From positions 1-25,609 of IMG/VR virus record IMGVR_UViG_3300044972_000332: a stretch of 25,609 bases of DNA; one strand, given 5' to 3'. Below, in pieces: positions 1 to 6,741 of this stretch. The notes under the pieces were generated by a model. That model saw only the letters and a program-made list of their open reading frames with translations, had not been told where the DNA came from and made no database searches. The stretch is from a virus. A program made the translations under genes and the position numbers. The stretch's first letter is position 1. Each line of letters starts with the position of its first letter.

Positions 1-341
1 AACGAGGCTTGCTCGAAAAGCCACACCACGTTCTCGACATTGATCAAATACACGCTCGAATCGCTCTGCAACGCTTTCATGCGCTCCTGTGGTGTTCCCA
101 CAATGAGGGCAAACTTCATCTTCTCTGTGTGCGTCCAATTTTCTGCCTCCTGTTTCCAAACGTTTTTAATGACGGCCTTTGGCCCAATAATCAGCGTCTT
201 GCCCTCAAGTTGGCTGAGTATCGTCAGGGCCGTTATCGTCTTGCCCAGTCCCATGTCCATCAGCAGTCCCATGTGCGGCTGAGTCTTGCTCTCCTGCACT
301 AGGCGCTGTTGGTAGGGGTGTAAATTTTTTAATGTCAACAT
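1..341 (-). CDS. SNF2/DEAD-type helicase, N-terminal part (cut by window start)
   Basis: Only the first 113 residues are in the window. The protein opens with a helicase Q-motif-like stretch (LHPYQQRLVQ, residues 7-16), then a Walker A of the SNF2 type (MDMGLGKTIT, about 28-37), motif Ia (TLIIGPKAVIKNVWKQE) and LINVENVVWL, which resembles the strand preceding motif II in phage SNF2-like helicases. It is an ATP-driven DNA translocase or helicase, presumably acting in phage replication or recombination. The start ATG at 341 shares one base with the TGA of the HNH-like gene (TGATG), so translation is probably coupled. The DEAD/DEAH box and helicase C domain lie outside the window, so the subfamily is not certain. 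Confidence 0.9.
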   Translation of the reverse strand, partial: MLTLKNLHPYQQRLVQESKTQPHMGLLMDMGLGKTITALTILSQLEGKTLIIGPKAVIKNVWKQEAENWTHTEKMKFALIVGTPQERMKALQSDSSVYLINVENVVWLFEQAS

Positions 342-453
342 CAATAGCCTGCTCTTTCCCTTGCTGTAACGTCGTTAATAATGCGATGACGCGTGGGGCG
401 AGTGATGTAGGTATTTGCAGGGTCGCCAATTGGGGGCGGTCGTGCACCTCCAT
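205..453 (-). CDS. Possible overlapping small protein with a strong RBS
   Basis: An 82-residue frame lies across the end of the HNH-like gene and the start of the helicase. Its ATG is preceded by AAGGAGG at a 6-nt spacing, one of the best Shine-Dalgarno sites in this arm. Residues 1-44 look like a real protein (an amphipathic stretch LAPRVIALLTTLQQGKEQAI followed by DVDIKKF). In the same bases the HNH-like frame encodes a proline/arginine-rich tail that looks unconstrained. The last 38 residues overlap the helicase N-terminus and look like its shadow. Either a short gene is overprinted here, or the HNH-like protein really ends earlier through a sequence difference. The function is unknown. 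Confidence 0.45.
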   Translation of the reverse strand: MEVHDRPQLATLQIPTSLAPRVIALLTTLQQGKEQAIDVDIKKFTPLPTAPSAGEQDSAAHGTADGHGTGQDDNGPDDTQPT

Positions 454-823
454 TATTTACCTCCTTTATTTTTTCGTGTGTCCAGTCTGCAACCTTGTAC
501 AACTCGTCTTGGGTTGCGTTTGATTTGATTGTGTTTGCTCTGTTGCTTAACCATGCCACGTTGCCTTTGACATACCCCTTTTCAGGAATGATTTTGTCTA
601 GGCTCGGTGAATCAGGGCCGCTCGATCCCACAGTGCCCGACTGCCCATAGCCCCAAAGAATCTTGGTCCTGAACACCGGACAGTATTCCGGCGCGATTGC
701 ACACAGGTAACTATGGTCCAACTCAAATGGAATACCTGCGGCAGTGGCGCGTCGTTTAACGTTATACATTGTTTTGGCAATGTGTATACGTTTTTTAATT
801 TCGTGGGCTTCGTCGTCTGTCAT
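341..823 (-). CDS. HNH-like endonuclease / zinc-binding phage protein
   Basis: The protein has 160 residues. Residues 32-51 (PFELDHSYLCAIAPEYCPVF) hold two cysteines spaced as in a zinc knuckle, and residues 71-97 (DSPSLDKIIPEKGYVKGNV..SNRAN) match the conserved tail of HNH-like phage proteins, where S-L-D-(R/K)-I...KGYV.GNV..(S)..AN..K is typical. Such proteins are usually annotated as nicking or homing-type endonucleases, and cleavage activity is inferred here. The gene overlaps the VRR-NUC gene upstream by ATGA and the helicase downstream by TGATG. The last ~38 residues are Pro/Arg-rich, share DNA with a well-initiated frame at 453, and may not be conserved. Confidence 0.75.
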   Translation of the reverse strand: MTDDEAHEIKKRIHIAKTMYNVKRRATAAGIPFELDHSYLCAIAPEYCPVFRTKILWGYGQSGTVGSSGPDSPSLDKIIPEKGYVKGNVAWLSNRANTIKSNATQDELYKVADWTHEKIKEVNNGGARPPPIGDPANTYITRPTRHRIINDVTARERAGY

Positions 824-1092
824 AGTTGGTCAACGAACTCGTCTACTTCTTGCTCGCTCGCCAAGACGTGCGTGAACACCCCATGGGTCAGAAGAATCTT
901 GTGCATCAATTCTTGCCTCGCGCTTAGTTTTCCCTTTAGGTCTTTCAACTCCACTGGGATCACCTTGCTCTTGTAAAACACTAGCCGGTCCGGCACCCCC
1001 GTCATCGACGGGCTTACCCACTTCAGGCATAGGCCACCCTTCTCCTTCACTTTTTTTACCAACCTTTGTTCGATTTTCTTTTCGTTTTGCAA
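820..1092 (-). CDS. VRR-NUC domain nuclease
   Basis: This is a stand-alone VRR-NUC (virus-type replication-repair nuclease) of 90 residues, a PD-(D/E)XK-fold enzyme common in phage replication modules and often next to SNF2-type helicases. Visible motifs are the N-terminal glutamate in IEQRL (E8), GVPDR with D35, the E-x-K pair in VELKDLKG (E48, K50) and Q60 in SARQ. I place the start at TTG 1092 and not at TTG 1101: GGAGG abuts the upstream TTG but stands 9 nt before this one, and family members usually begin with a short M-x-E-K-x-I-E lead. Almost the whole gene is overprinted on the tail of the HEXXH protein in another frame. Confidence 0.9.
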   Translation of the reverse strand: MQNEKKIEQRLVKKVKEKGGLCLKWVSPSMTGVPDRLVFYKSKVIPVELKDLKGKLSARQELMHKILLTHGVFTHVLASEQEVDEFVDQL

Positions 1093-1483
1093 TTTTGGCA
1101 ACCTCCACTAAACAGGCCGTGAACATTTGACGCACCAACCATTCGGTCAGGTACGCCCGAGACTCTTCACCAAAATCCTCCACGTCTTCGCCAATGTGTT
1201 CGAGCACCCGCGCCACCACGTGTGTGGCCTCGTGGGCCACCACGCTGGCCAGCAGGGCCGCGTTGTCAACACACTCGATCAGGTTGAACACCACGATGAC
1301 AATAGCCTCTTTTGGTGTAGAGAAGCTGTGTGTCTCCGCGATGCCCAACTCTAGTGGCGCCATGTCGGGTTGTGCTGTGATGCCGTGGTCCTTCAACACT
1401 TTGTAGAACGCCTGTGATGTAAAGCACATCTTTACAGGCACCGGAAAGAAACCAACATCCACATGAAAATATGCGTTGCTCAA
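830..1483 (-). CDS. HEXXH-motif putative zinc metalloprotein, with long overprinted tail
   Basis: The 217-residue frame contains VVAHEATHVV (H84, E85, H88), a classic zincin HEXXH, followed about 20 residues later by DFGEESRAYLTEWLVRQM, where E106 or E107 is placed to be a third metal ligand. Hydrophobic strands precede the motif (IVIVVFNL). A peptidase-like role is inferred, and the target is unknown. The ATG at 1483 overlaps the primase stop by ATGA. Residues after ~130 are a charged, Gly/Pro-rich tail encoded on the same DNA as the VRR-NUC gene but in a different frame. The globular domain therefore probably ends near 1095, with the last 262 nt a read-through extension. A run of seven A (minus strand) lies inside the overlap. 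Confidence 0.75.
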   Translation of the reverse strand: MSNAYFHVDVGFFPVPVKMCFTSQAFYKVLKDHGITAQPDMAPLELGIAETHSFSTPKEAIVIVVFNLIECVDNAALLASVVAHEATHVVARVLEHIGEDVEDFGEESRAYLTEWLVRQMFTACLVEVAKIAKRKENRTKVGKKSEGEGWPMPEVGKPVDDGGAGPASVLQEQGDPSGVERPKGKTKREARIDAQDSSDPWGVHARLGERARSRRVR

Positions 1484-3795
1484 AATATCTCCTCCCGTTC
1501 AAAGTTGCTGATACTGTCCACGTACTTCTGTGCCTTCGGTTTAAGCTTGATGCCAAGGTAAACGTTGGCCAACTCACCATCAACACGAAGCCTGCTTGCT
1601 GTCACGCGGTGGTCCTGCGTTGCCGCAAGAAACCTACGCTTGAACGCCATGTCACTTCCGGGCGGTATGTTCTTTGCAGTGGCCCATTTGCGCCAACAAA
1701 TAAACACGTCGTCCTTCATTGCCTTGGCATCTAGGTCATAGTCCAGTGCGTCTGTAACGAACGACCCGATAGGGTTACCTAACTCCTCCATCAACTCCAG
1801 TAACTCGCGCCCTGTTGTTGGTTGTTGGAACCGCTGACCCTCGCGCGCCATGCGTCGTTGCTGTCCTGCAATGGCCCAGTTAAAAATGGCAGGCAACTCT
1901 TTGGCCAACTTGTCGGCCAACAGTGTGTCCTCTTTGCCGTAGAAACTATTGCTCATCTTCAGCACAATCATGCGTCCTGTTAACGCGTTTGAGTTTTCTG
2001 TTAACTGCAAGGCCTCGTTAGAGTAGATCACAATGCGCGTTGGCAAATAACCACTCCAAGCTTCCTTGTTTTTTCTGTTCACAGTCACAGTATCCCCGCC
2101 AACAATCCGGAGCAACTGGCTCACTACAGCACCCCTGTTGCGCTCCGGTGCTCGTGCGTCCGTGAAACTCGCTAGCAGTTTTCCTAGCCATGGTTGAAGT
2201 CCAAAAGTATCGCATAACTCATCCAGTTGTGGCGCTACTGTGTTGTGTTGCCCCAAGAGGCTTACGAGCACCTTGTTAATCGTTCCCTTGCCAGAGCGGC
2301 GCGGTCCTATGATGTTAAAGAATTTCTGCTGTGTTGAATCACCGCTCAGAATGTAGCCGAACATCTCCTGCAGGCAGGTAATGCTCTCAGGGTCGTCGTT
2401 CCAAATGTCCTGCAAGAAACGCTCCCACGTCGGGCACGTCGCGTCAGGGTCGTAAGCAAACGGCAAACTGTTCTGCGTGAAAAACCCCAAGCTGTGGGGT
2501 ATCAGCAGGTTTTGCTCGGTGTGAAAAATGCCGTTCTCAAGCGACACCAGTTTGCTTGGGTCTGGCCTGTTGTTCCCGTACCCCTCAAGCCACACCGGTG
2601 GTTTGGTGTTAGCCGTGTTGGGTAGGTGGGTGACTGCGTGCACCGCGTCTAGGATCGCAGACACGTGCGCAGGCGTCGGGTTAAACGGCATCAGGTTTTG
2701 CTTCTTGTCGTACTTCTTGCACCGGTCCAAAAACGTGTACAGCAGGGACCGCACTGTGGCCTCCTCAATGTCTTGGTAGTGTGTGCCCTTGTACTGGAAC
2801 ATGTCGTTTGCGTACGTGGTCAGCGACGTGCCTTCTTCGCACGTGAACTGACTGGCCAAAAACTCTTTGGCGTGGTTCAGCGGGCCACCCGTGAGCACCT
2901 TCTCCCCGTTGGCCACCACCGCGGCCTCTTTAGTCTTGTTGACCTTAAACACCAGTGAACGCAGTGTGGTGCCACCAGTGCCGCCGAAGCTGTCCCACTT
3001 GGCCGCGCACTGCCCTGCCGCGTATGACCCGCAGGCCCCGTCGTTATCAGACCACCGGTCCCACAACTCCAGTGCCTCGTAGTCACCACCGAACTGGTGG
3101 TGTAGGGCCATGCCCACCGCCAACCACTCTGTGTAGCCACAGTCGGGGTCTAGCAGGGTCAGCAGGTCGGTCTCAACACGTGCCAAGTCCCACCCGTCCA
3201 GTGGTGGGCTGTAGTCCGCAAACGAATCGCCCGAGCGGTAACTGCGACGTGCAGGCACGATGTGTTGCAGGTCCTGCTCTTGGTCGGGAATGGTGCCACC
3301 AAGTGTGTGGCCGGTCACTGTAAAGTAACGGCCCTTGGGGTAGATTTCGAGACCCTTCTCGTGGTCGACGTGCGCGGCATTCAACTGCGCGCGTGTAAAG
3401 ATTTTGATGCCGGTGCCTGAGGGGCTGACCTCTGCGTAGCCTAGGACCGCGTCTTTAATGGACTGCGCCTCAGGCGTAAGAGACGTTGGACCCTGAACGG
3501 CATCCACGCAGTCGTCCAAGTCAATGCCCATGATGCCGTCGCTACCATCAAAGACAAAGCCAACACCATCGAAGCGACCTGTTTGATAAGCCTCTTGTGC
3601 ATGTAAAAAGTCACACCATGTTGTTGGGTTTGTGGAACTTGCTGACGACCCATTTGACTGCAGTGGTAATTTTGACCACCGCTTGTTCGACTCTTCCCCA
3701 ACCTCGACTAACCTCCACAAAACCCAACGGGAGATTTTCTTGAGGCTGATCGGGATGTTCTCGAATTGAACCGCTAGTGCTGTTGGTTTGTTCAT
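1480..3795 (-). CDS. Primase-helicase (AEP primase-polymerase plus D5/P4-type helicase)
   Basis: The protein has 771 residues and several domains. Residues 14-135 resemble the archaeo-eukaryotic primase fold of NrS-1-like phage polymerases: IPISLKKISRWVLWR, then DGVGFVFDGSDGIMGIDLDD with the D92-x-D94 metal pair, then SPSGTGIKIF. Residues ~205-275 match a PriCT_2 linker. Residues ~400-700 are the D5_N and superfamily 3 helicase region, with Walker A GPRRSGKGT at 497-505 and a B-like strand LLASFTDAR at about 541-548. It should prime and unwind DNA at the phage fork and may itself polymerise. The ATG at 3795 has only a weak AAAGG about 12 nt upstream. The gene overlaps the HEXXH gene by ATGA. 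No separate DNA polymerase gene is seen in the window. Confidence 0.92.
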   Translation of the reverse strand: MNKPTALAVQFENIPISLKKISRWVLWRLVEVGEESNKRWSKLPLQSNGSSASSTNPTTWCDFLHAQEAYQTGRFDGVGFVFDGSDGIMGIDLDDCVDAVQGPTSLTPEAQSIKDAVLGYAEVSPSGTGIKIFTRAQLNAAHVDHEKGLEIYPKGRYFTVTGHTLGGTIPDQEQDLQHIVPARRSYRSGDSFADYSPPLDGWDLARVETDLLTLLDPDCGYTEWLAVGMALHHQFGGDYEALELWDRWSDNDGACGSYAAGQCAAKWDSFGGTGGTTLRSLVFKVNKTKEAAVVANGEKVLTGGPLNHAKEFLASQFTCEEGTSLTTYANDMFQYKGTHYQDIEEATVRSLLYTFLDRCKKYDKKQNLMPFNPTPAHVSAILDAVHAVTHLPNTANTKPPVWLEGYGNNRPDPSKLVSLENGIFHTEQNLLIPHSLGFFTQNSLPFAYDPDATCPTWERFLQDIWNDDPESITCLQEMFGYILSGDSTQQKFFNIIGPRRSGKGTINKVLVSLLGQHNTVAPQLDELCDTFGLQPWLGKLLASFTDARAPERNRGAVVSQLLRIVGGDTVTVNRKNKEAWSGYLPTRIVIYSNEALQLTENSNALTGRMIVLKMSNSFYGKEDTLLADKLAKELPAIFNWAIAGQQRRMAREGQRFQQPTTGRELLELMEELGNPIGSFVTDALDYDLDAKAMKDDVFICWRKWATAKNIPPGSDMAFKRRFLAATQDHRVTASRLRVDGELANVYLGIKLKPKAQKYVDSISNFEREEIF

Positions 3796-3828
3796 GTGTT
3801 TGCGCCTTTGTGTTTGGTGAATAGTTTA

Positions 3829-4185
3829 TCATTTTTTGACACCTCTCAGTGTGTCGTACGCTGTTTCTCGCGCTTGCTTCATTTCCATAAGACCCATCTC
3901 GGCCTCCTTAATCTGGTCGTCCATTTCGTTGATCACCGCCTGCCCGTACTTCTCCGCGGCCTCCTCGGCTGTCAGGTCATCACGCGATGCTTTACCGAGC
4001 ACGCTGTCGTTGTCCTCCGGCCCGTGGTACCCAAATTGTACAACACCCTGCATTTCCAGTATGGTGATCACCACCATAGGCATGACTAGCACGATGGCCA
4101 GTGCTGTAATCGGGTCCAAAAAGTAGCCCGTCACTAACGCGAGTATTGCGCCAAATAAATAGATTGCGTAAATTATTTTTTTCAT
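3829..4185 (-). CDS. Small membrane protein with coiled C-terminus
   Basis: The protein has 118 residues when started at the ATG that overlaps the preceding stop (ATGA at 4185); a longer start at 4200 would add five residues. The N-terminus has two hydrophobic segments (IIYAIYLFGAILALVTGYFL and ITALAIVLVMPMVVITIL) separated by a short polar turn. This suggests a hairpin in the inner membrane with the charged C-terminal two thirds on one side. That part is rich in Glu, Met and Ala (EEAAEKYGQAVINEMDDQIKEAEMGLMEMKQ) and should form a helix or coiled coil. I do not recognise a family; superinfection exclusion or a membrane anchor are possible but unsupported. Confidence 0.75.
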   Translation of the reverse strand: MKKIIYAIYLFGAILALVTGYFLDPITALAIVLVMPMVVITILEMQGVVQFGYHGPEDNDSVLGKASRDDLTAEEAAEKYGQAVINEMDDQIKEAEMGLMEMKQARETAYDTLRGVKK

Positions 4186-4388
4186 CCGATTTCCTGACAC
4201 ATTTTTAAAGCCTCAATGACCAACTCGTTTATGTTGGCCAGTATTTGGTCGCCGTCTGCCTCGTACTTGTAGTGCAGGCGCAGTTGTTCTGATATGTCCA
4301 ACAGCGCAAAGATCGCGTCCTGCCCATGTAGCGCGTGCCTCAGTTTGTCCTCGTCGTCGGGGTACTCAAATTCAAGTATTGCTTTCAT
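4182..4388 (-). CDS. Conserved phage hypothetical, 68 residues
   Basis: This small acidic protein begins MKAILEFEYPDDEDKLRHAL and continues with a predicted helix (IFALLDISEQLRLHYKYE) and a C-terminal helix. The opening beta-strand followed by D/E-x-x-x-L-x-x-A-(L/V)-x-G resembles a family of short phage proteins of unknown function that start MKAILEF. It overlaps the oxygenase gene upstream and the membrane protein downstream, both by ATGA, so it is translated as part of the coupled chain. Confidence 0.8.
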   Translation of the reverse strand: MKAILEFEYPDDEDKLRHALHGQDAIFALLDISEQLRLHYKYEADGDQILANINELVIEALKMCQEIG

Positions 4389-5524
4389 TTGTTTTCCTTA
4401 AACTCATTGACACGTAACCATTTTGTGGCCACCCATTTAACACCGGCTTCTACTGGTGTGCCACCATGAAGCGTTTTACTGTCCGCTGTTGGTGTGTTGT
4501 ACCTAAACAATAAAGCATTTCCTTCTTGTGCATGAACTTCTAACCCTGCGTCAGGAAAAATAGTTGCGCCTCCGCTTTCAGGCGTGTTTAGGTACATTAA
4601 AAATGTTGCAATTCGTTGGCCACCATTTTTAATGTGTGTTGCTGATCCTTCTTTATCTTCCGGAAAATAATCAAAATGCGGTTTGTATTGTTGCCCTTTT
4701 TCGTAACGAAGAACTTGTATGCCTTCGCCATTTTCTACAGGGATGCCGGTCAGGTCTGAAATTCTTTGTTCAATTTTCTGAATCAGTGGTGTTTCACCAA
4801 TTAAAAAGTGCATGCCCGAACTTGTACGTCCCTCGTGTGAAACCCACTCTCCGTTTTTATCGTCCACCACCTGCGACGCAACTAATTTAGCGCTTGCGTG
4901 GTTTATGATTTCTTGGCATTCGTTCCGGTCTAAAAAATTACCAAACACAGTTGCGTCAGGAACTGTAGATTTCAACAATGTAGTTGATTTGTCTTTTATT
5001 TTATTTTCCACCGACCAGTGGTAAAACACATAAATTGATCTTTGCGCTTCACCACACAATAACTCTTCACGCCAGTGTGGGTGTTTTCTTCCTTCCATCA
5101 TCGCGCCCTGACCTACAGGAATCACAATTCCATAGGCTTGGCTTACAAATTCTGTGTCATCTGTTGACCTATCCCACTCTTTGTTTTCGTACTTTTTTGC
5201 ACTGATATACAAAGGCCATTCAAGGTTGTTTTTATCTTCTATACACACGCTCAACGTTATGTCCAAACCTTCGCGGTCGGTGTGAATTTTAAGATAGCTT
5301 CCTCTTTTGTAAACACGCGTGTAACTATTTACAAATGTTGCTTTGGGGTAATATTTTTGAACCTGTTTAGTTATGCGGTCCGCGTAAGCCAGTGTGGCCG
5401 GCAGGTTATATAACCCCTCACTATTTTTGTAATAGTTTTGGGAATCTTCGTTCACTTTATTTTCTGTGCCGTCAAAAGCTGAAACTATAGAAGCACATTC
5501 TTCAGGACTAAAAATATACATCAT
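4385..5524 (-). CDS. Tandem 2-oxoglutarate/Fe(II) dioxygenase (two DSBH domains)
   Basis: The protein has 379 residues with two prolyl-4-hydroxylase-like double-stranded beta-helix domains. The C-terminal one (about 195-375) is canonical: HFDYF gives H283-x-D285, LHGGTPVEAGVKW gives the distal His353 and the 2-oxoglutarate-binding Lys363. The N-terminal one (about 1-175) is divergent but retains H81-T-D83 and a distal His in GRKHPHW (H148 or H150), with R162 as a possible co-substrate ligand. Both could hydroxylate a protein or nucleotide substrate, which cannot be read from sequence. I chose ATG 5524 because it forms ATGA with the previous stop and has GGAG six bases upstream; ATG 5536 would also be open. 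The gene is visibly more A+T rich than its neighbours, suggesting recent acquisition. Confidence 0.9.
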   Translation of the reverse strand: MMYIFSPEECASIVSAFDGTENKVNEDSQNYYKNSEGLYNLPATLAYADRITKQVQKYYPKATFVNSYTRVYKRGSYLKIHTDREGLDITLSVCIEDKNNLEWPLYISAKKYENKEWDRSTDDTEFVSQAYGIVIPVGQGAMMEGRKHPHWREELLCGEAQRSIYVFYHWSVENKIKDKSTTLLKSTVPDATVFGNFLDRNECQEIINHASAKLVASQVVDDKNGEWVSHEGRTSSGMHFLIGETPLIQKIEQRISDLTGIPVENGEGIQVLRYEKGQQYKPHFDYFPEDKEGSATHIKNGGQRIATFLMYLNTPESGGATIFPDAGLEVHAQEGNALLFRYNTPTADSKTLHGGTPVEAGVKWVATKWLRVNEFKENK

Positions 5525-5853
5525 GCTTTGCTCCAATCGTAGTCGTCGTCATCTTCGCCCGCACGTGCGCGCTCTTCAAAAATGTATTTGGGTTGGTAGT
5601 TTTGTGTGTAGTCGATCCATGCCTCTTCGTAGCGCATGAACTCTGTGTTTGGAATGAAGAGGGGCGTCAGGCGCCCGTCCTCTTTGACTGAACCTAGACA
5701 ACGTGTGGCGGGTGTGCGCGTTGCGCGCCACACCTTTCTCGCCCGTCGCACACGTAACCACGCCTCCCTGACCTCCTCGGTCCACTGTGCCGCCTTCTCA
5801 GGCGGTAACTTTTTTAGGTTGGCTTCGTAAACTGCGCGCTCGTTGTCTGTCAT
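5521..5853 (-). CDS. Hypothetical protein, charged, 110 residues
   Basis: The N-terminal half is a highly charged helix (MTDNERAVYEANLKKLPPEKAAQWTEEVREAW continuing to the basic RVRRARKVWRATR), and the tail is acidic (GEDDDDYDW). AAGGA stands seven bases before the ATG. The gene overlaps the tandem oxygenase by ATGA. No domain is recognised. The pairing of a basic middle with an acidic tail would suit a nucleic-acid- or protein-binding adaptor, but that is only a guess from composition. Confidence 0.75.
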   Translation of the reverse strand: MTDNERAVYEANLKKLPPEKAAQWTEEVREAWLRVRRARKVWRATRTPATRCLGSVKEDGRLTPLFIPNTEFMRYEEAWIDYTQNYQPKYIFEERARAGEDDDDYDWSKA

Positions 5854-5856
5854 GTC

Positions 5857-6048
5857 TTAGTCCTTCGGTGTAAGCAGTTTGCCTTCAGCAATGGCGGTTT
5901 TCAGCACGCCAATGAACGCAAAATTTAGCAGGTACTTGGTTGCCAGTGGCCCCATGTTGATGTTGCAGTCACAGGACCCGTCCTCATTTTCTTTGACGTT
6001 CTCTACCCGTATGTAGTCAAAATCTTTAAGGTCAACTTCTGAGATCAT
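5857..6048 (-). CDS. Hypothetical protein, 63 residues
   Basis: The frame is open from 6111, but the start is more likely the ATG at 6048, two bases after the stop of the small membrane protein gene, because the upstream 21 residues lie inside that gene. The product (MISEVDLKDFDYIRVENVKE... to KLLTPKD) has a beta-rich acidic N-terminus, a Cys pair (GSCDCNINMG) and a hydrophobic stretch (ATKYLLNFAFIGVLKTAIAEG). I do not recognise it. Its stop is three bases before the ATG of the next gene. Confidence 0.7.
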   Translation of the reverse strand: MISEVDLKDFDYIRVENVKENEDGSCDCNINMGPLATKYLLNFAFIGVLKTAIAEGKLLTPKD

Positions 6049-6050
6049 AA

Positions 6051-6194
6051 TTAACTCGCTAGTTTGTACAGGCCGACGTTTGCAAACGCGTAGCCTAGGT
6101 ACGTTAGACACATGGGTGTATTGCCCTTGAGCCCCTGCTCAACTGCCACGCCCGCATAGATTAGCCCCGTCAGGGCTATTAGCCACCCGCTCAT
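6051..6194 (-). CDS. Small two-helix membrane protein, 47 residues
   Basis: The ATG at 6194 opens a 47-residue protein: MSGWLIALTGLIYAGVAVEQ, a GLKGNTP turn, then MCLTYLGYAFANVGLYKLAS. Two hydrophobic helices around a K-G-N turn are the hallmark of a very common phage small membrane protein family of the W-L-(I/L)-x-L-T-G-x-I-Y-A-x-V-A type, of unknown function. It overlaps the 68-residue gene upstream by 56 bases in another frame and ends two bases before the next start. Recognition rests on the conserved pattern, not on any activity. Confidence 0.85.
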   Translation of the reverse strand: MSGWLIALTGLIYAGVAVEQGLKGNTPMCLTYLGYAFANVGLYKLAS

Positions 6195-6345
6195 ACTCAG
6201 CCTCCACCAGTTTAGTGAACTTCCTTAACTCTTTGTCGTAGTCGCAGGACCAGTCTATCGTGGCGCCCTTAGGCTTCCAGTCACAGTCCGACCACATGAC
6301 AAAACCCGCCTGCTCTGCTAATTGTAGCATTCTAGCACGTTTCAT
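6139..6345 (-). CDS. Small conserved phage protein, 68 residues
   Basis: The frame is open from 6555, but the credible start is ATG 6345, which forms ATGA with the stop of the preceding basic protein. The product begins MKRARMLQLAEQAGFVMWS and ends with ELRKFTKLVEAEYERVAN. This matches a widespread group of small phage proteins that combine a short I-x-x-M/L-A-x-x-A-G-F helix with a C-terminal F-x-x-L-V-x-A-x-x-E helix. Function is unknown. The C-terminal end shares DNA with the start of the 47-residue membrane protein. Confidence 0.8.
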   Translation of the reverse strand: MKRARMLQLAEQAGFVMWSDCDWKPKGATIDWSCDYDKELRKFTKLVEAEYERVANSPDGANLCGRGS

Positions 6346-6581
6346 GCCAACCCCCTGTATTTTAATTCCGGTCCAGTGTACGTGGTCGCCTTCCAGTCTG
6401 CGTGGTACGCGCTCTTGACCCTCATGGTCTTTTGCTCGGCCGCCCTTGCGGCCCTTGCGGCCGTTCTGTACGCGTTTACCTTGTCCCTGTTGGCCTTGGC
6501 CCCCTCGCGCTCTGTTTCGCGCTTGCGCTCTAAACGTTTTCGGTTTGTTTCCCACACGTCCCGAATGTCCCCTTTAGCCAT
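6342..6581 (-). CDS. Basic alpha-helical hypothetical protein, 79 residues
   Basis: AAGGA stands eight bases before the ATG. The sequence (MAKGDIRDVWETNRKRLERKRE... ) is nearly all helix-forming and very rich in Arg, Lys, Glu and Ala up to residue ~58, then a short tail YHADWKATTYTGPELKYRGLA. The composition suggests a nucleic-acid-binding or coiled-coil protein, though no family is recognised. Its start overlaps the upstream gene by eight bases, and its stop overlaps the next start by ATGA. Confidence 0.75.
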   Translation of the reverse strand: MAKGDIRDVWETNRKRLERKRETEREGAKANRDKVNAYRTAARAARAAEQKTMRVKSAYHADWKATTYTGPELKYRGLA

Positions 6582-6741
6582 GGTTTTTATCCTTCAGTTT
6601 GGTTTCAATCTCTTTTGCAAAATCGTTAACGTGACCACCATAAATTATTTTCCACTTGTCACACATCGCCTTCAACTCCTCGTCTGTCAGCGGCCTCCAT
6701 GGGCGCGTGTACTCCTGAATGTCATCGTCGTCGTATCTCAT
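6574..6741 (-). CDS. Small conserved phage protein, 55 residues
   Basis: The start is set at ATG 6741, in ATGA overlap with the Rap1a-like gene, although the frame is open 21 bases further up. The core is RPLTDEELKAMCDKW followed by FAKEIETKLKDKN. This matches the common phage motif P-L-T-(D/E)-E-E-(I/L)...F-A-(R/K)-x-I-E-x-K-L-K-x-K-N found in many short proteins of unknown function. A related arrangement ends the 65-residue protein at 8229-8426 (GLTEDEIPDIYV...KWAEARLKEKN). Confidence 0.8.
   Translation of the reverse strand: MRYDDDDIQEYTRPWRPLTDEELKAMCDKWKIIYGGHVNDFAKEIETKLKDKNHG

Noticed and set aside
3611-3832. 73-residue frame starting with ATGA overlap after the membrane protein gene
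   Set aside because: Most of it lies inside the primase N-terminus, which has clear family motifs, and the residues look like a frame shadow. The overlap at 3832 may be chance or a tiny coupling peptide.
6139-6555. Long 138-residue version of the small protein at 6139-6345
   Set aside because: Its first 70 residues are a Gly/Arg/Gln-rich shadow of the basic protein at 6342-6581. The ATGA start at 6345 explains the real product.
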